Shown here: one piece after another, positions 44,718 to 52,519 of the stretch
Layout: every line of letters begins with the position of its first letter
Numbering within the stretch: position 1 is the first letter of the stretch
From: Synechococcus sp. CBW1108
GTDB lineage: Bacteria > Cyanobacteriota > Cyanobacteriia > PCC-6307 > Cyanobiaceae
Direction: 5' to 3'
DNA length: 64,000 nucleotides
Assembly (NCBI RefSeq): GCF_015840335.1
Contig: NZ_CP060395.1
Location: 62,001-126,000 of the forward strand
Position numbers and translations under genes: made by a program
Notes under the pieces: model-generated
The model's database searches: none
The model's input: the letters and a program-made list of their open reading frames with translations, nothing else
Told to the model about the DNA's origin: nothing

Positions 44718-45042
44718 GGAAAAGCGGCAAGGAGTCGAGCTGGCTGAGGAGACGACGCACCTCGGCCCAGGAGGTGTCGGGATCAGGCACGAGCCGCAGG
44801 CGGACCGGCCTGCGCCGCCGGACCTGCTCGGCCAGCAGGGTGGGGAGCTCGGCGGCGGCGATGGGTTGGTTCAGCAACCTCAACTGGCCGTCGGCGGCGA
44901 CATTGAGACTGATCACCCCCTCAGCCAGGGAGCGTTGCAGCCGCCGTTGCTGGGGCAGCAGCACCAGGCCAAGGGCAAGGCCACAGAGGGCAGTAGCCAG
45001 CAACCCATGGGCCAGGGCCTGGAGCAGCAGGAGCCTGTTCAT
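44677..45042 (-). CDS. ExbD/TolR-like protein, second copy
   Basis: A 121-residue protein with one N-terminal membrane helix (about 8-30, QALAHGLLATALCGLALGLV) and a C-terminal ExbD-like periplasmic domain (SLNVAADGQLRLLNQPIAAAELPTLLAEQV, RLRLVPDPDTSWAEVRRLLSQL). The membrane aspartate that carries protons in ExbD, TolR and MotB is absent. It starts in an ATGA overlap with the first ExbD-like gene. The two probably form a heterodimer, but that is inferred. Confidence 0.7.
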   Translation of the reverse strand: MNRLLLLQALAHGLLATALCGLALGLVLLPQQRRLQRSLAEGVISLNVAADGQLRLLNQPIAAAELPTLLAEQVRRRRPVRLRLVPDPDTSWAEVRRLLSQLDSLPLFLETQLPAPAAAAG

Positions 45043-45425
45043 CGAGCCAAAGGCAGCGCCTCAAACCGAACCGGCAGGGTTGAGTGCTGCTTCAACCAGG
45101 CCAGCGAACCTGCCACCTGGGCAGCGCTCAGGGCTCCAGAGGGCTGGAAGCGCAGGGCGACAACGCTGCGCGGCCGGGCCCTCAGGACCCGGGGCACCAT
45201 GACTGGGGTCAGGGGCATGCCGTTGAGGATCCAGGTGCCCTGGCCTGTGAGGGCCAAAGCCAGGGTTTCACCGGGGGCCCCAACGGATTCGGTGGCAGGC
45301 GCGGGGTCGGGCGCAAGCAGCAGGGCCGGCAGGGCCGCAACGGCAAACAGCACCGTGATGGTGCAAGCCGCCAGGGGCACCGGAAGCAGCGTCAGCCAGT
45401 TGGCCTTCAGCACTGGCGACTTCAT
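45039..45425 (-). CDS. ExbD/TolR-like protein, first copy
   Basis: A 128-residue protein with one membrane segment (about 11-37, LLPVPLAACTITVLFAVAAL) and an ExbD-like periplasmic domain (LALALTGQGTWILNGMPLTP, VVALRFQPSGALSAAQVAGSLAWLKQ). As in the second copy, no Asp occurs in the membrane helix, unlike canonical ExbD. It begins in an ATGA overlap with exbB and ends in another with the second copy, so all are translated together. Confidence 0.7.
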   Translation of the reverse strand: MKSPVLKANWLTLLPVPLAACTITVLFAVAALPALLLAPDPAPATESVGAPGETLALALTGQGTWILNGMPLTPVMVPRVLRARPRSVVALRFQPSGALSAAQVAGSLAWLKQHSTLPVRFEALPLAR

Positions 45426-45910
45426 GGCTGGATGCCTGCACCAAGGCCCAACTGCCACTGGCGCAGGCCCTGGTTGAGCAGCAACAGGGCCAACGCCACA
45501 AAGGTGAGCTGCAATCCCAGCAGGGTGGGCAGCAACACATCGCCGTAGCCAGCCAGGGGTGAGTTGGCTGGCAACAGCAACTGGGGGCCCAGTTGCCTCA
45601 ACACGGCCATCAGCCCTGCCGTGGTTCCAATCAGGCCCAACAGGGGGGCCAGCACAACGGCCCCCTGCAGCAGGGGTTCACCCCAGGCCATCTGTCTTTC
45701 CCAGGTTTCGAGCACAGCGCGGCGCACCTCAGGGGAAGGGGCCTGGGCCATCGCTGCACCGAACTCCCGCCAGGGGCGCCGGCCACGGCGCCACCATCGC
45801 CACCAGAAAGCGCATCGATCAAAGCCAATGGTGAAAACGGCCAACGACAGCACCAATAGGGGCAGGGCAACGGGCCCGCAGGCTTTCCCCAGGGAGAGGG
45901 CACATGCCAT
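45422..45910 (-). CDS. ExbB/TolQ/MotA-family proton-channel-like protein
   Basis: A 162-residue protein, short for ExbB. Membrane segments lie at about residues 10-28 (GPVALPLLVLSLAVFTIGFD), 85-105 (GAVVLAPLLGLIGTTAGLMAVL, the conserved ExbB segment with GLIGT) and 128-150 (LLPTLLGLQLTFVALALLLL). It starts 23 bp after the ArsR-family gene and may be in its operon. The conserved Thr of the GT-AG motif is retained. It should form the stator with the two ExbD-like proteins. Confidence 0.78.
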   Translation of the reverse strand: MACALSLGKACGPVALPLLVLSLAVFTIGFDRCAFWWRWWRRGRRPWREFGAAMAQAPSPEVRRAVLETWERQMAWGEPLLQGAVVLAPLLGLIGTTAGLMAVLRQLGPQLLLPANSPLAGYGDVLLPTLLGLQLTFVALALLLLNQGLRQWQLGLGAGIQP

Positions 45911-45933
45911 AGACCAAATAAATCACCGGAAGG

Positions 45934-46242
45934 TTACGAATTGGCACAGGTCAATGCCGGTTTCCGGCTTGCTTGACATGCCAAGGAAGCCAGCCATGCA
46001 CCCAGCTGGCCCAGCAGCTCAGGCTGGAGCTGGTAGTAGGTCCAGCGCCCCTCCTCGCGGGCCTCGATCAGGCCGGCCTCCTTCATCACCTTGAGATGGA
46101 AGGACAACTTCGACTGGGCAAGCCCAAGCTCGGCCGTGAGCTCGCAAACACAGCGCTCACCTGCGCCCAGGGCCTCAACCACCTGAATACGAATCGGATC
46201 AGCCAGAGCCTTGAGCAACTGACGGGCCTGGCCTGCCGCCAT
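45934..46242 (-). CDS. arsR: ArsR/SmtB-family metalloid-responsive repressor
   Basis: A winged-helix repressor of about 102 residues from ATG 46242 (GTG 46275 gives an 11-residue Pro-rich extension). LLKALADPIRIQVVEAL opens the domain and ERCVCELTAELGLAQSKLSFHLKVMKEAGLI covers the recognition helices. CVCEL is the alpha-3 motif that binds As(III)/Sb(III) in arsenic-responsive ArsR. Additional Cys lie near the C-terminus (ACQASRKPALTCANS). It directly precedes the exbB-like gene (23 bp). A matching ATCAA-N6-TTGAT operator lies before gap-arsJ 2 kb away, whose regulation it is likely to share. Confidence 0.88.
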   Translation of the reverse strand: MAAGQARQLLKALADPIRIQVVEALGAGERCVCELTAELGLAQSKLSFHLKVMKEAGLIEAREEGRWTYYQLQPELLGQLGAWLASLACQASRKPALTCANS

Positions 46243-46447
46243 AGGCGGTGGAAGCGGGGAGGGGGCTAGGGGCACGGGGGCGAGCCTGGCAGACAGATCA
46301 AAGTTAAGTGTTTCGACAAGCCGGGCCAGCTACGCAGGCCCGATCAAGAGGGGTGCCTGGGCTGGGGCGCCTGGTCCCAGTTGGGGTGCGCTAGCTGGCC
46401 AAGGGTGGCGGGTGTCAGGCCGCGGCAGACGGGAGTTGATCTCCAAC

Positions 46448-46822
46448 TCAAGGCTGCGGCGAGCGACTGACAGCCTTGCGAATCCACCAGTAGCCGTAGG
46501 TGGAAAAGCGGTAGCCCCGTGCCGGATCAAATCGCTCCACTGCGGTGATCAGACCAAGATTACCTGCCTGGATTAAATCCATCATGTCTATACAATTACC
46601 ACGAATACGACGGCGATATTTTGAGACAATACTGACCACTAAACGCAGATTGGCATTGACCATGCGCTCTAAAGCGCGGCGCCCCTTTCTCGCAGTAGCC
46701 CTTGTGGGCTCGGCCTGGTCCAGCCAGGCACGAACCAAGCGACAGTGCTGCAAAACCTCCTCATCTGTTAACAAAGGAATGCGTCCAATTGACTTGAGAT
46801 AGTCGCCGAGAATGTCTCCCAT
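46448..46822 (-). CDS. Sigma-70-like protein truncated after region 2
   Basis: A 124-residue protein with region 1.2 (ILGDYLKSIGRIPLLTDEEV) and a full region 2 ([57 protein letters not shown]). It stops soon after, at SPQP. Regions 3 and 4, which contact the extended -10 and -35 elements, are absent, and neither they nor a frame continuing them was found downstream. It resembles group 2 cyanobacterial sigma factors. It may be a decayed gene or a region-2-only regulator. An AT-rich upstream stretch may hold its promoter. Confidence 0.7.
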   Translation of the reverse strand: MGDILGDYLKSIGRIPLLTDEEVLQHCRLVRAWLDQAEPTRATARKGRRALERMVNANLRLVVSIVSKYRRRIRGNCIDMMDLIQAGNLGLITAVERFDPARGYRFSTYGYWWIRKAVSRSPQP

Positions 46823-47161
46823 TAAGCAAGCGGATCAGACCTGCCCATGCTCAACCAAAAGAGCTAAAAATAATGAAAATATGCATTTGCGTGCTGAGTA
46901 TGCATCAATCTGCAGCAGGTCTATCAGCAACTACTGACCCATTCTCCTGACCCTGACTCTGGCCGCACCCAGCAAACTAAAATAGACAAAAAAGAAAATT
47001 AGTGCGGATGCATTGGGTCACCAAAGCGAGTCGCCAGGGCTGCTAAAAAACACTATTTCAGCCAAGAAATGCAGGGGATGTAGTTTAACGAAGAAAGTGC
47101 GGTTTACCGCCACCTTGCCACCTGTACGATGCAAACAGACGATTTAGGAGGCCCTTTGGAC
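46823..47161. other. AT-rich intergenic region, no gene seen
   Basis: About 340 bp, clearly more AT-rich than average (for example 46970-47010). It separates the truncated sigma gene (minus strand) from a small RHH gene (plus strand) and must contain promoters for both. No tRNA, hairpin terminator or conserved protein fragment was recognised. The ribosome site of the RHH gene lies at its right end. Confidence 0.5.
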
Positions 47162-47332
47162 ATGCCCCGCATCACCGTTGAACTGACCCCAGATGATCAC
47201 CGCGCCCTGAAGCTCCTAAGCATTATTGAAGGCAAAACCCTTGGGTCGGTTCTCCGAGAAGCCATCCAGGATCACCTAGAGCACAAGGGAGCCCACAACC
47301 TTGAAGTGGCCCTGCAGCAGCACAACGGCTAA
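47162..47332 (+). CDS. Solo ribbon-helix-helix DNA-binding protein
   Basis: A strong AGGAGG ribosome site ten bases before ATG 47162 fixes the start; an earlier in-frame ATG at 47129 is less likely. The 56-residue protein reads PRITVELTPDDHRALKLLSIIEGKTLGSVLREAIQDHLEH, a strand plus two helices as in CopG/ParD antitoxins. No toxin gene follows. It could be an orphan antitoxin or a stand-alone regulator. Confidence 0.72.
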   Translation: MPRITVELTPDDHRALKLLSIIEGKTLGSVLREAIQDHLEHKGAHNLEVALQQHNG

Positions 47333-47490
47333 GAGTTGCTGGCCTCACTGGGGCTGTTGGCTCCCCACCAGGGCAATCGCAAGATATCGGGCTTGAAGTT
47401 CAGCAGTTCCGCTGTAGGGATGGCGCAATCGGTTGGGAATGGGCGCGGCCGCACTTAGTTTCATGATGTACAGCCGAATTCAGTCGAGCC

Positions 47491-47948
47491 ATGGCACTTA
47501 TCAAGTGGTAGCCCCTGCGGGATATCGAGGACATGTTTGAGCGTTACAGCCGGTCCCTCGGTGCTCCTTTTTTCCGCCCATCCGACTTCGCCCGTCCTAC
47601 CGAATTTATGGCCAACGGCGAATGGAGTCCGCGGGTCGACATCAGTGAGAACGATGGGGCCTACGTGATCAAGGCAGAAATTACCGGAGTCTGCAAAGAA
47701 AACGTGAAGGTGACCATAGAAAACGGCGTGCTCACCCTGCAGGGGGAACGGCGCCAGGAGCATGAAGAGAAAGGGCTCCGTTTCCATCGCGTCGAGCGCT
47801 CCACGGCAATTTCATCCGCAGCTTCACCCTGCCAAACATCGTGGATGGCCAAGGCCTGAAGGCCCATTTCCATGATGGACTGCTCGAAGTGGACATACCC
47901 AAGACCCCCGAAACCCAGAGCAGCTCGATCACCGTTCCGGTGGATTGA
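47491..47948 (+). pseudogene. hspA: Small heat-shock protein (Hsp20) gene with early TAG and a one-base deletion
   Basis: From ATG 47491 the frame reads MALIKW, TAG (47509-47511), PLRDIEDMFERYSRSLG, where homologues have Gln or Asn. The alpha-crystallin domain follows (WSPRVDISENDGAYVIKAEI, NVKVTIENGVLTLQGERRQE, GLRFHRVERS). At about 47800 one base is missing, since CGCTCC[T]ACGGCAATTTC is expected. The following frame continues GNFIRSFTLPNIVDGQGLKA and ends in ETQSSSITVPVD at 47948. With both lesions repaired it would be a normal 150-residue Hsp20. A truncated form could start at 47533. Confidence 0.85.
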
Positions 47949-47949
47949 G

Positions 47950-48111
47950 AGCCGCCAAGCTGCCAGGCTTAAGAATCGATCCTATGAGCTACTGAACCAA
48001 AGAAGCGGAGCAGAAGGCCGCTCGCTCAGCAAATTGGCCGCCTATCTGCTGGAAACATCGCTGGATAACCAAACCAGATGCCCCCCGCTCGATCGCAGGC
48101 GGTTGAGCTGA
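47950..48111 (+). pseudogene. Ribbon-helix-helix protein remnant
   Basis: The frame reads RLKNRSYELLNQRSGAEGRS then LSKLAAYLLETSLDNQ, like the second half of small cyanobacterial RHH proteins (EGRSLSNLAAYLLE). It has no start codon of its own, begins at the hsp20 stop and lacks the N-terminal strand. Probably a fossil. A very short functional peptide is less likely. Confidence 0.4.
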
Positions 48112-48145
48112 GAGCCAGTCCCATCTCCTTAACCCAGCCATAAAT

Positions 48146-48167
48146 CCCATCAACTGTTCTTGATGGG
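48146..48167. promoter_or_regulatory. Perfect palindrome, probable ArsR operator of gap-arsJ
   Basis: CCCATCAA, six-base spacer, TTGATGGG: an 8-6-8 perfect inverted repeat containing ATCAA-N6-TTGAT, the arrangement of ArsR/SmtB operators. It lies 28 bp before the gap start codon, where a bound repressor would block transcription. The ArsR encoded at 45.9-46.2 kb is the obvious candidate. Confidence 0.85.
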
Positions 48168-48194
48168 ACAGTGGGCCCAGTGGCAATCCTGGGC

Positions 48195-49220
48195 ATGAGA
48201 GTGGGCATCAACGGCTTCGGCCGCATTGGTCGATTGGTTTTTCGGGCCCTCTGGGGCCGCTCTGATATCGAGCTGGTGCACATCAACGAGCGGGCTGGTG
48301 ATGCCGCCACCGCCGCCCACCTGCTGGAATTCGACTCGGTGCACGGCCGCTGGAATAAGGCCGTGGCTGCAAGCGGCGGCGGCTTGCAGGTGGAGTCCCA
48401 GGCGATCAGCTACAGCCAGGCCAGTGAGCCGGCTGCCGTGGCCTGGCAGGAGCTGGGCGTGGATCTGGTGCTCGAATGCAGCGGCAAGATCAAAACCCCT
48501 GAAGCGCTCGAGCCCTACATCACCAATCTGGGGGTGGAGCGGGTGATCGTGGCCTGCCCTGTCAAGGGCATGGTGGCCGGTGAGGAGGTGCTGAACATCG
48601 TCTATGGCATCAACCACGGCCTGGTTGATCCGGCGCGGCACCGGGTGATCACCGCCGCCTCCTGCACCACCAACTGTCTGGCGCCGGTGGTGCAGGTGGT
48701 GCACGAGAACTTCGGCATTCGCCACGGCTCTATCACCACCCTGCACGATGTGACCAACACCCAGGTGGTGATCGACAGCTTCAAGAGCGACCTGCGCCGG
48801 GCCCGCTCCTGCATGCAGAGCCTGATCCCCACCACCACCGGCTCGGCCAGGGCGATCGGACTGATCTTTCCGGAGCTGGTGGGCAAGCTCAACGGCCATG
48901 CGGTGCGGGTGCCCCTGCTCAATGCCTCGCTCACCGATGCGGTATTCGAACTGGAGCGCGCCGTGAGCGCTGAGGAGGTCAATGCCGCCTTCGCAGCGGC
49001 AGCCAAGGGCCCCTTGAAGGCCATCCTGGGCTATGAAACCCGGCCGCTGGTTTCGGTGGACTATGTAAACGACAGCCGCAGCGCCATCATTGATGCCCTC
49101 TCCACCCTGGTGACAGGCGGCACCCAGCTCAAGGTGTATGCCTGGTATGACAACGAGTGGGGCTACAGCTGTCGGATGGCCGACCTGGCCTGCCACCTGG
49201 CCAGCCTGGAGGGCAAGTAA
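48195..49220 (+). CDS. gapdh: ArsJ-associated glyceraldehyde-3-phosphate dehydrogenase
   Basis: In the Gap-ArsJ pathway this enzyme makes 1-arseno-3-phosphoglycerate from glyceraldehyde-3-phosphate and arsenate, for export by ArsJ. The ATG at 48195 gives 341 residues: [19 protein letters not shown] (NAD fold), [16 protein letters not shown], the catalytic Cys in [14 protein letters not shown] (about residue 157) and the C-terminal [16 protein letters not shown]. It differs from the usual cyanobacterial Gap1/Gap2 and is coupled to arsJ by a one-base overlap, which identifies it. A perfect ArsR-type operator precedes it. Confidence 0.92.
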   Translation: MRVGINGFGRIGRLVFRALWGRSDIELVHINERAGDAATAAHLLEFDSVHGRWNKAVAASGGGLQVESQAISYSQASEPAAVAWQELGVDLVLECSGKIKTPEALEPYITNLGVERVIVACPVKGMVAGEEVLNIVYGINHGLVDPARHRVITAASCTTNCLAPVVQVVHENFGIRHGSITTLHDVTNTQVVIDSFKSDLRRARSCMQSLIPTTTGSARAIGLIFPELVGKLNGHAVRVPLLNASLTDAVFELERAVSAEEVNAAFAAAAKGPLKAILGYETRPLVSVDYVNDSRSAIIDALSTLVTGGTQLKVYAWYDNEWGYSCRMADLACHLASLEGK

Positions 49221-50485
49221 TGGGAGCTCTGGCCAGGCGGGGGCCCCTCAGCGCCCTGCAGCAATACGGAATCGTGACGGCCAATTACTGGGCCTTCACC
49301 CTCACCGATGGCGCCCTGCGGATGCTCGTGGTGTTCCACTTCCATGAGCTCGGCTACAGCACACTGGAGATTGCCTTCCTATTTCTCTTCTACGAGTTTT
49401 TCGGCATCATCACCAACCTCTACGGCGGCTGGCTCGGGGCCCGCTTTGGCCTGCGGCTCACTATGTGGAGCGGCACCTTGATGCAGGTGGCGGCGCTGCT
49501 GATGTTGATTCCAGTGGCCGACGATTGGCCCAAGTGGTGGAGCGTGGCCTACGTGATGGTGGCCCAGGCAATCAGCGGCATCGCCAAGGATCTCAACAAG
49601 ATGAGCGCCAAGAGCGCCATTAAAACGGTGGTGCCGGAAACCCCAGACGACCACAGCCAAGGAGAGCGCCAACTGTTCAAGTGGGTGGCGATCCTCACCG
49701 GCTCCAAAAACGCCCTCAAGGGTGTGGGCTTTTTTCTGGGCGGCCTGCTGCTCACCACCATCGGCTTCAACGCAGCGGTGGGGGCCATGGCCGCCGGGCT
49801 AGTTGGGGCCTTCCTGTTCACCCTGGGGCTGCCAGCGGAGATCGGCCGCATGAAGCAGAAACCAGGCTTCAGCGCCCTGTTCTCCAAATCCCGCGGCATC
49901 AACGTGCTCTCGCTGGCTCGCTTTTTTCTGTTTGGTGCCCGCGACGTGTGGTTTGTGGTGGCCCTGCCGGTGTTTTTGCAGAGCGCGCTGGGCTGGCGCT
50001 TCTGGGAGGTGGGCGGCTTCATGGGCCTGTGGGTGATTGGCTACGGGATCGTGCAGGGCTCCGCTCCTGCTCTCAGGCGCGCCTGGGGCCAGAGCGGGCC
50101 GCCGGGCGTGAGTGAGGTGGAGTTCTGGAGTGCCCTACTCACGGCCATCCCTGCCCTGATCGACATCGCCCTGGCGCGTGAGGTAGCCCAGCCCGGTGTG
50201 GCCGTGGTGGTGGGGCTGGCGATCTTCGGGGTGGTGTTTGCGATGAATTCCTCGATCCACAGTTACATGATCCTGGCCTACACCGAAGCCGAGGATGTGA
50301 GCCTCAATGTGGGCTTCTATTACATGGCCAATGCAGCCGGTCGTCTGCTGGGCACAGTGCTCTCGGGAGCCCTATTTATGGTGGGCAGCCTGCAGGCCTG
50401 CCTGTGGAGTTCGGCCCTACTGGTGGCGGCAGCCTGGCTGATGAGCACCCGCCTACCGGCGCCGCCTCGGCAGAGTGTCGCCTAA
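49220..50485 (+). CDS. arsJ: Organoarsenical efflux MFS transporter ArsJ
   Basis: The ATG at 49220 overlaps the gap stop by one base. The 421-residue protein has about eleven membrane segments and the ArsJ hallmarks NYWAFTLTDGALRMLVVFHFHELGY and IAFLFLFYEFFGIITNLYGG near the N-terminus, then GIAKDLNKMSAKSAIK and LFKWVAILTGSKNALKGVGFFLGG. ArsJ exports 1-arseno-3-phosphoglycerate, which decays outside to arsenate. With gap it forms an arsenate-resistance module controlled by ArsR. Confidence 0.93.
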   Translation: MGALARRGPLSALQQYGIVTANYWAFTLTDGALRMLVVFHFHELGYSTLEIAFLFLFYEFFGIITNLYGGWLGARFGLRLTMWSGTLMQVAALLMLIPVADDWPKWWSVAYVMVAQAISGIAKDLNKMSAKSAIKTVVPETPDDHSQGERQLFKWVAILTGSKNALKGVGFFLGGLLLTTIGFNAAVGAMAAGLVGAFLFTLGLPAEIGRMKQKPGFSALFSKSRGINVLSLARFFLFGARDVWFVVALPVFLQSALGWRFWEVGGFMGLWVIGYGIVQGSAPALRRAWGQSGPPGVSEVEFWSALLTAIPALIDIALAREVAQPGVAVVVGLAIFGVVFAMNSSIHSYMILAYTEAEDVSLNVGFYYMANAAGRLLGTVLSGALFMVGSLQACLWSSALLVAAAWLMSTRLPAPPRQSVA

Positions 50486-50666
50486 GGAGGTGCAGATAAG
50501 TAGGGCCTGCCGAAAAACTCAAACCCGCTGCACCGCAGCTAATCTTAGCAGAATTCGCATGTTAATAAGATGGTGTGAAATTGGCCATTTCTGGCTTATC
50601 TGGCTTAGAAGAACCCGCTGGCACGCCAATGTACGTCTTTCGGCACACAGGTCAGTTATCGACTGA

Positions 50667-50981
50667 GGAGCTTTACTCGCCCTTTGGCGGAAACTCGATC
50701 CAAGCAACTGTTGGGTTCTGCTTCACAAGTTGATTCCGTGGATGCCACTGGAAAGCCACTATGCACCCCAGTTCGCCGCCAAGACTGGGGCCCCTGCCAA
50801 GCCCTTCCAGATGGCGTTTGGGGCGGTGTACATCCAGCAGCGATTGGGAGTGACGGATCGAGAGACGGTGGAGCTGATCACGGAATCGCCCTATCTGCAA
50901 TTTTTCATTGGCTTGAGCGGGTATCAGCCACTGTTATCGGCTGACAAGCTGCACCCGGGTGGAGCCAATCAACCTGATTGA
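50667..50981 (+). pseudogene. IS5-like transposase, N-terminal fragment
   Basis: The frame reads LWRKLDPSNCWVLLHKLIPW then MPLESHYAPQF, GAPAKPFQMAFGAVYIQQRL, GVTDRETVELITESPYLQFFIGL. This is the start of IS5/IS1182-like transposases (LIPW..LE..Y, R-ALGAL-I---LG-SDRE, PY-QYF-GL). It stops after about 100 codons with no DDE catalytic core, and the N-terminus lacks a start. No terminal inverted repeats were found. The preceding 180 bp (50486-50666) hold nothing recognised. Confidence 0.8.
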
Positions 50982-50984
50982 CAC

Positions 50985-51192
50985 GGGAGAGCGAGGAGCT
51001 GAACACGCTCGAACACGCCTTCAGCCACAAGGGCCTGCGCTTCGCGGTGCACCTGTGCAACTGGCTGAGCGGTGAGCCCCTGCCGTTGGAGTCCCAGCAG
51101 GACGGTTGGGTGCTGCCTGGGCAGCTTGGGATGAGTTTCACGCCGCCAACGCCCGGTTCATTGCGACGCTGCTGAAACGGCTTCATCCTGAT
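50985..51192 (+). pseudogene. NUDIX/MutY C-terminal domain fragment, frameshifted
   Basis: One frame reads EHAFSHKGLRFAVHLCNWLS then GEPLPLESQQDGWVLPG, resembling the C-terminal 8-oxoG-recognition (NUDIX-like) domain of MutY (HA-SH--L--H-----WV-P-EL). Near 51110 it shifts to a frame reading WDEFHAANARFIATLLKRL, which matches the expected next part (PAANRRII). That second frame runs directly into the fructokinase ATG. The rest of the gene is missing, apparently replaced by IS debris. Confidence 0.6.
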
Positions 51193-52227
51193 ATGAGTCT
51201 AGCGAGCAGGCCCTTGCCCTCTTCCACCTTGCCACCCCAGGTCCTGTGTCTTGGGGAAGCCCTGGTGGATCGCCTCGGTCCCCTTGGTGGTGATCCGGCC
51301 ACCGAGTTGCCCTGGGATGACCACCTCGGTGGAGCCCCCGCCAACGTGGCCTGTGCCCTGGCGCGTCTGGGCACCCCCTGCGCTTTTGTGGGCCGACTGG
51401 GCCGCGATGGTATCGGCCAGGAGTTTGCCAAGTTGTTTGCAGAGCGAGGGGTCGACACCAGGGCCCTCCAGTGGGATGGGACCCGTCCCAGCCGTATCGT
51501 GCTGGTGCGCCGCGATGCTGACGGCGATCGCCAGTTCGGGGGCTTTGCGGGGGACCGGGGCGATGGCTTTGCGGATCAGGCGCTCGATCCCAGCGCGTTG
51601 TCTGCCGCACTCGGGCCTCTGCTGGCAACGGCGCGCTGGTTGCTGGTGGGCACCATCCCGCTCGCGTCGCCCGCCGCGGCAGCAGCCCTGAAGCTCGTCT
51701 GCCGTCAGGCCGCGGCGGCCGGGATGCCCCTGGCCCTTGATGTCAATTGGCGCCCCACCTTCTGGGATCCGGCTGCTGATCCCGCCAGCGGACCCACCCG
51801 GGCCCAGATCGACGCCATCGCCCCGCTGCTGCAGCAGGCCTCCCTGATCAAATGCGCTGCCGAGGAGGCTCGCTGGCTGTTTGGCAGTGACGACCCAGCG
51901 GTGGTGTGCGCTGCTCTTCCGCAGCATCCGAATGTGGTGGTCACAGACGGTGGGGCGCCGCTGCGCTGGTGCTTCGCCGGCCGTAGCGGCGAATTGCAGG
52001 CCTTCCGGGTCCCGGTAGTCGACACCACCGGTGCTGGCGATGCCTTCACGGCGGGACTGTTGCACGGGTTGTTGTTGGACCAAGTTCAGGGCGCATCGGC
52101 CATCCAGCCGGAGGCTTTGCTGCGCTTTGCCAGTGCCTGCGGCGCCCTGGTGTGCCAGGGGGCTGGCGCCATTAATCCCCAACCCAGTGCCGAAGCGGTT
52201 CAGTACTTCCTCGCTAGGCAAGCCTGA
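51193..52227 (+). CDS. frk: Fructokinase (PfkB family)
   Basis: It phosphorylates fructose released from sucrose, the salvage arm of sucrose metabolism. The 344-residue product has VLCLGEALVDRLGP, the substrate-binding GGAPANVACALARLG (about residues 45-59), LGRDGIGQEF, ALDVNWRPTFWDP and the catalytic DTTGAGDAFTAGLL (about 277-290). ATG 51193 is the first start giving the family N-terminus. The frame runs through without a stop from the preceding NUDIX-like remnant. It converges on the amylosucrase gene. Confidence 0.9.
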   Translation: MSLASRPLPSSTLPPQVLCLGEALVDRLGPLGGDPATELPWDDHLGGAPANVACALARLGTPCAFVGRLGRDGIGQEFAKLFAERGVDTRALQWDGTRPSRIVLVRRDADGDRQFGGFAGDRGDGFADQALDPSALSAALGPLLATARWLLVGTIPLASPAAAAALKLVCRQAAAAGMPLALDVNWRPTFWDPAADPASGPTRAQIDAIAPLLQQASLIKCAAEEARWLFGSDDPAVVCAALPQHPNVVVTDGGAPLRWCFAGRSGELQAFRVPVVDTTGAGDAFTAGLLHGLLLDQVQGASAIQPEALLRFASACGALVCQGAGAINPQPSAEAVQYFLARQA

Positions 52228-52519
52228 GGCGCTTGGGCTGCTCAGAAATGACTGCACAGGTTGATGCATTCAGCGAGAGCTGGCGCCCCGCCTCGGGGGT
52301 GTGGGCGCAGCTTGGTGGTGGAAGGGTTCGGCAGGATCAAGCCCGCTGAGACATCCCTTAGGCAGAACACTTTGACGACAACGAGCGATAACTGGTAGAA
52401 GCCAGGTCAGCCGTTTAAGGAAAACTTTCCAGGCCAGATTTTCATTTTTATTGATCAAGCGAAGCTTGACGTTCCAGGAACAAAGTTTAAGAAGCACAGT
52501 TTAGGCGTTAATGAATGCA

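Noticed and set aside
29786-47948. Recoding of TAG as glutamine to explain several in-frame amber codons
   Set aside because: Many intact genes in the window end with TAG (rpoD, amt, the DUF2854 and DUF3153 genes), so TAG is a normal stop. One of the four lesions is TAA.
52228-52519. Minus-strand 75-residue frame between fructokinase and amylosucrase
   Set aside because: No domain, irregular composition and no ribosome site. It looks like intergenic sequence.
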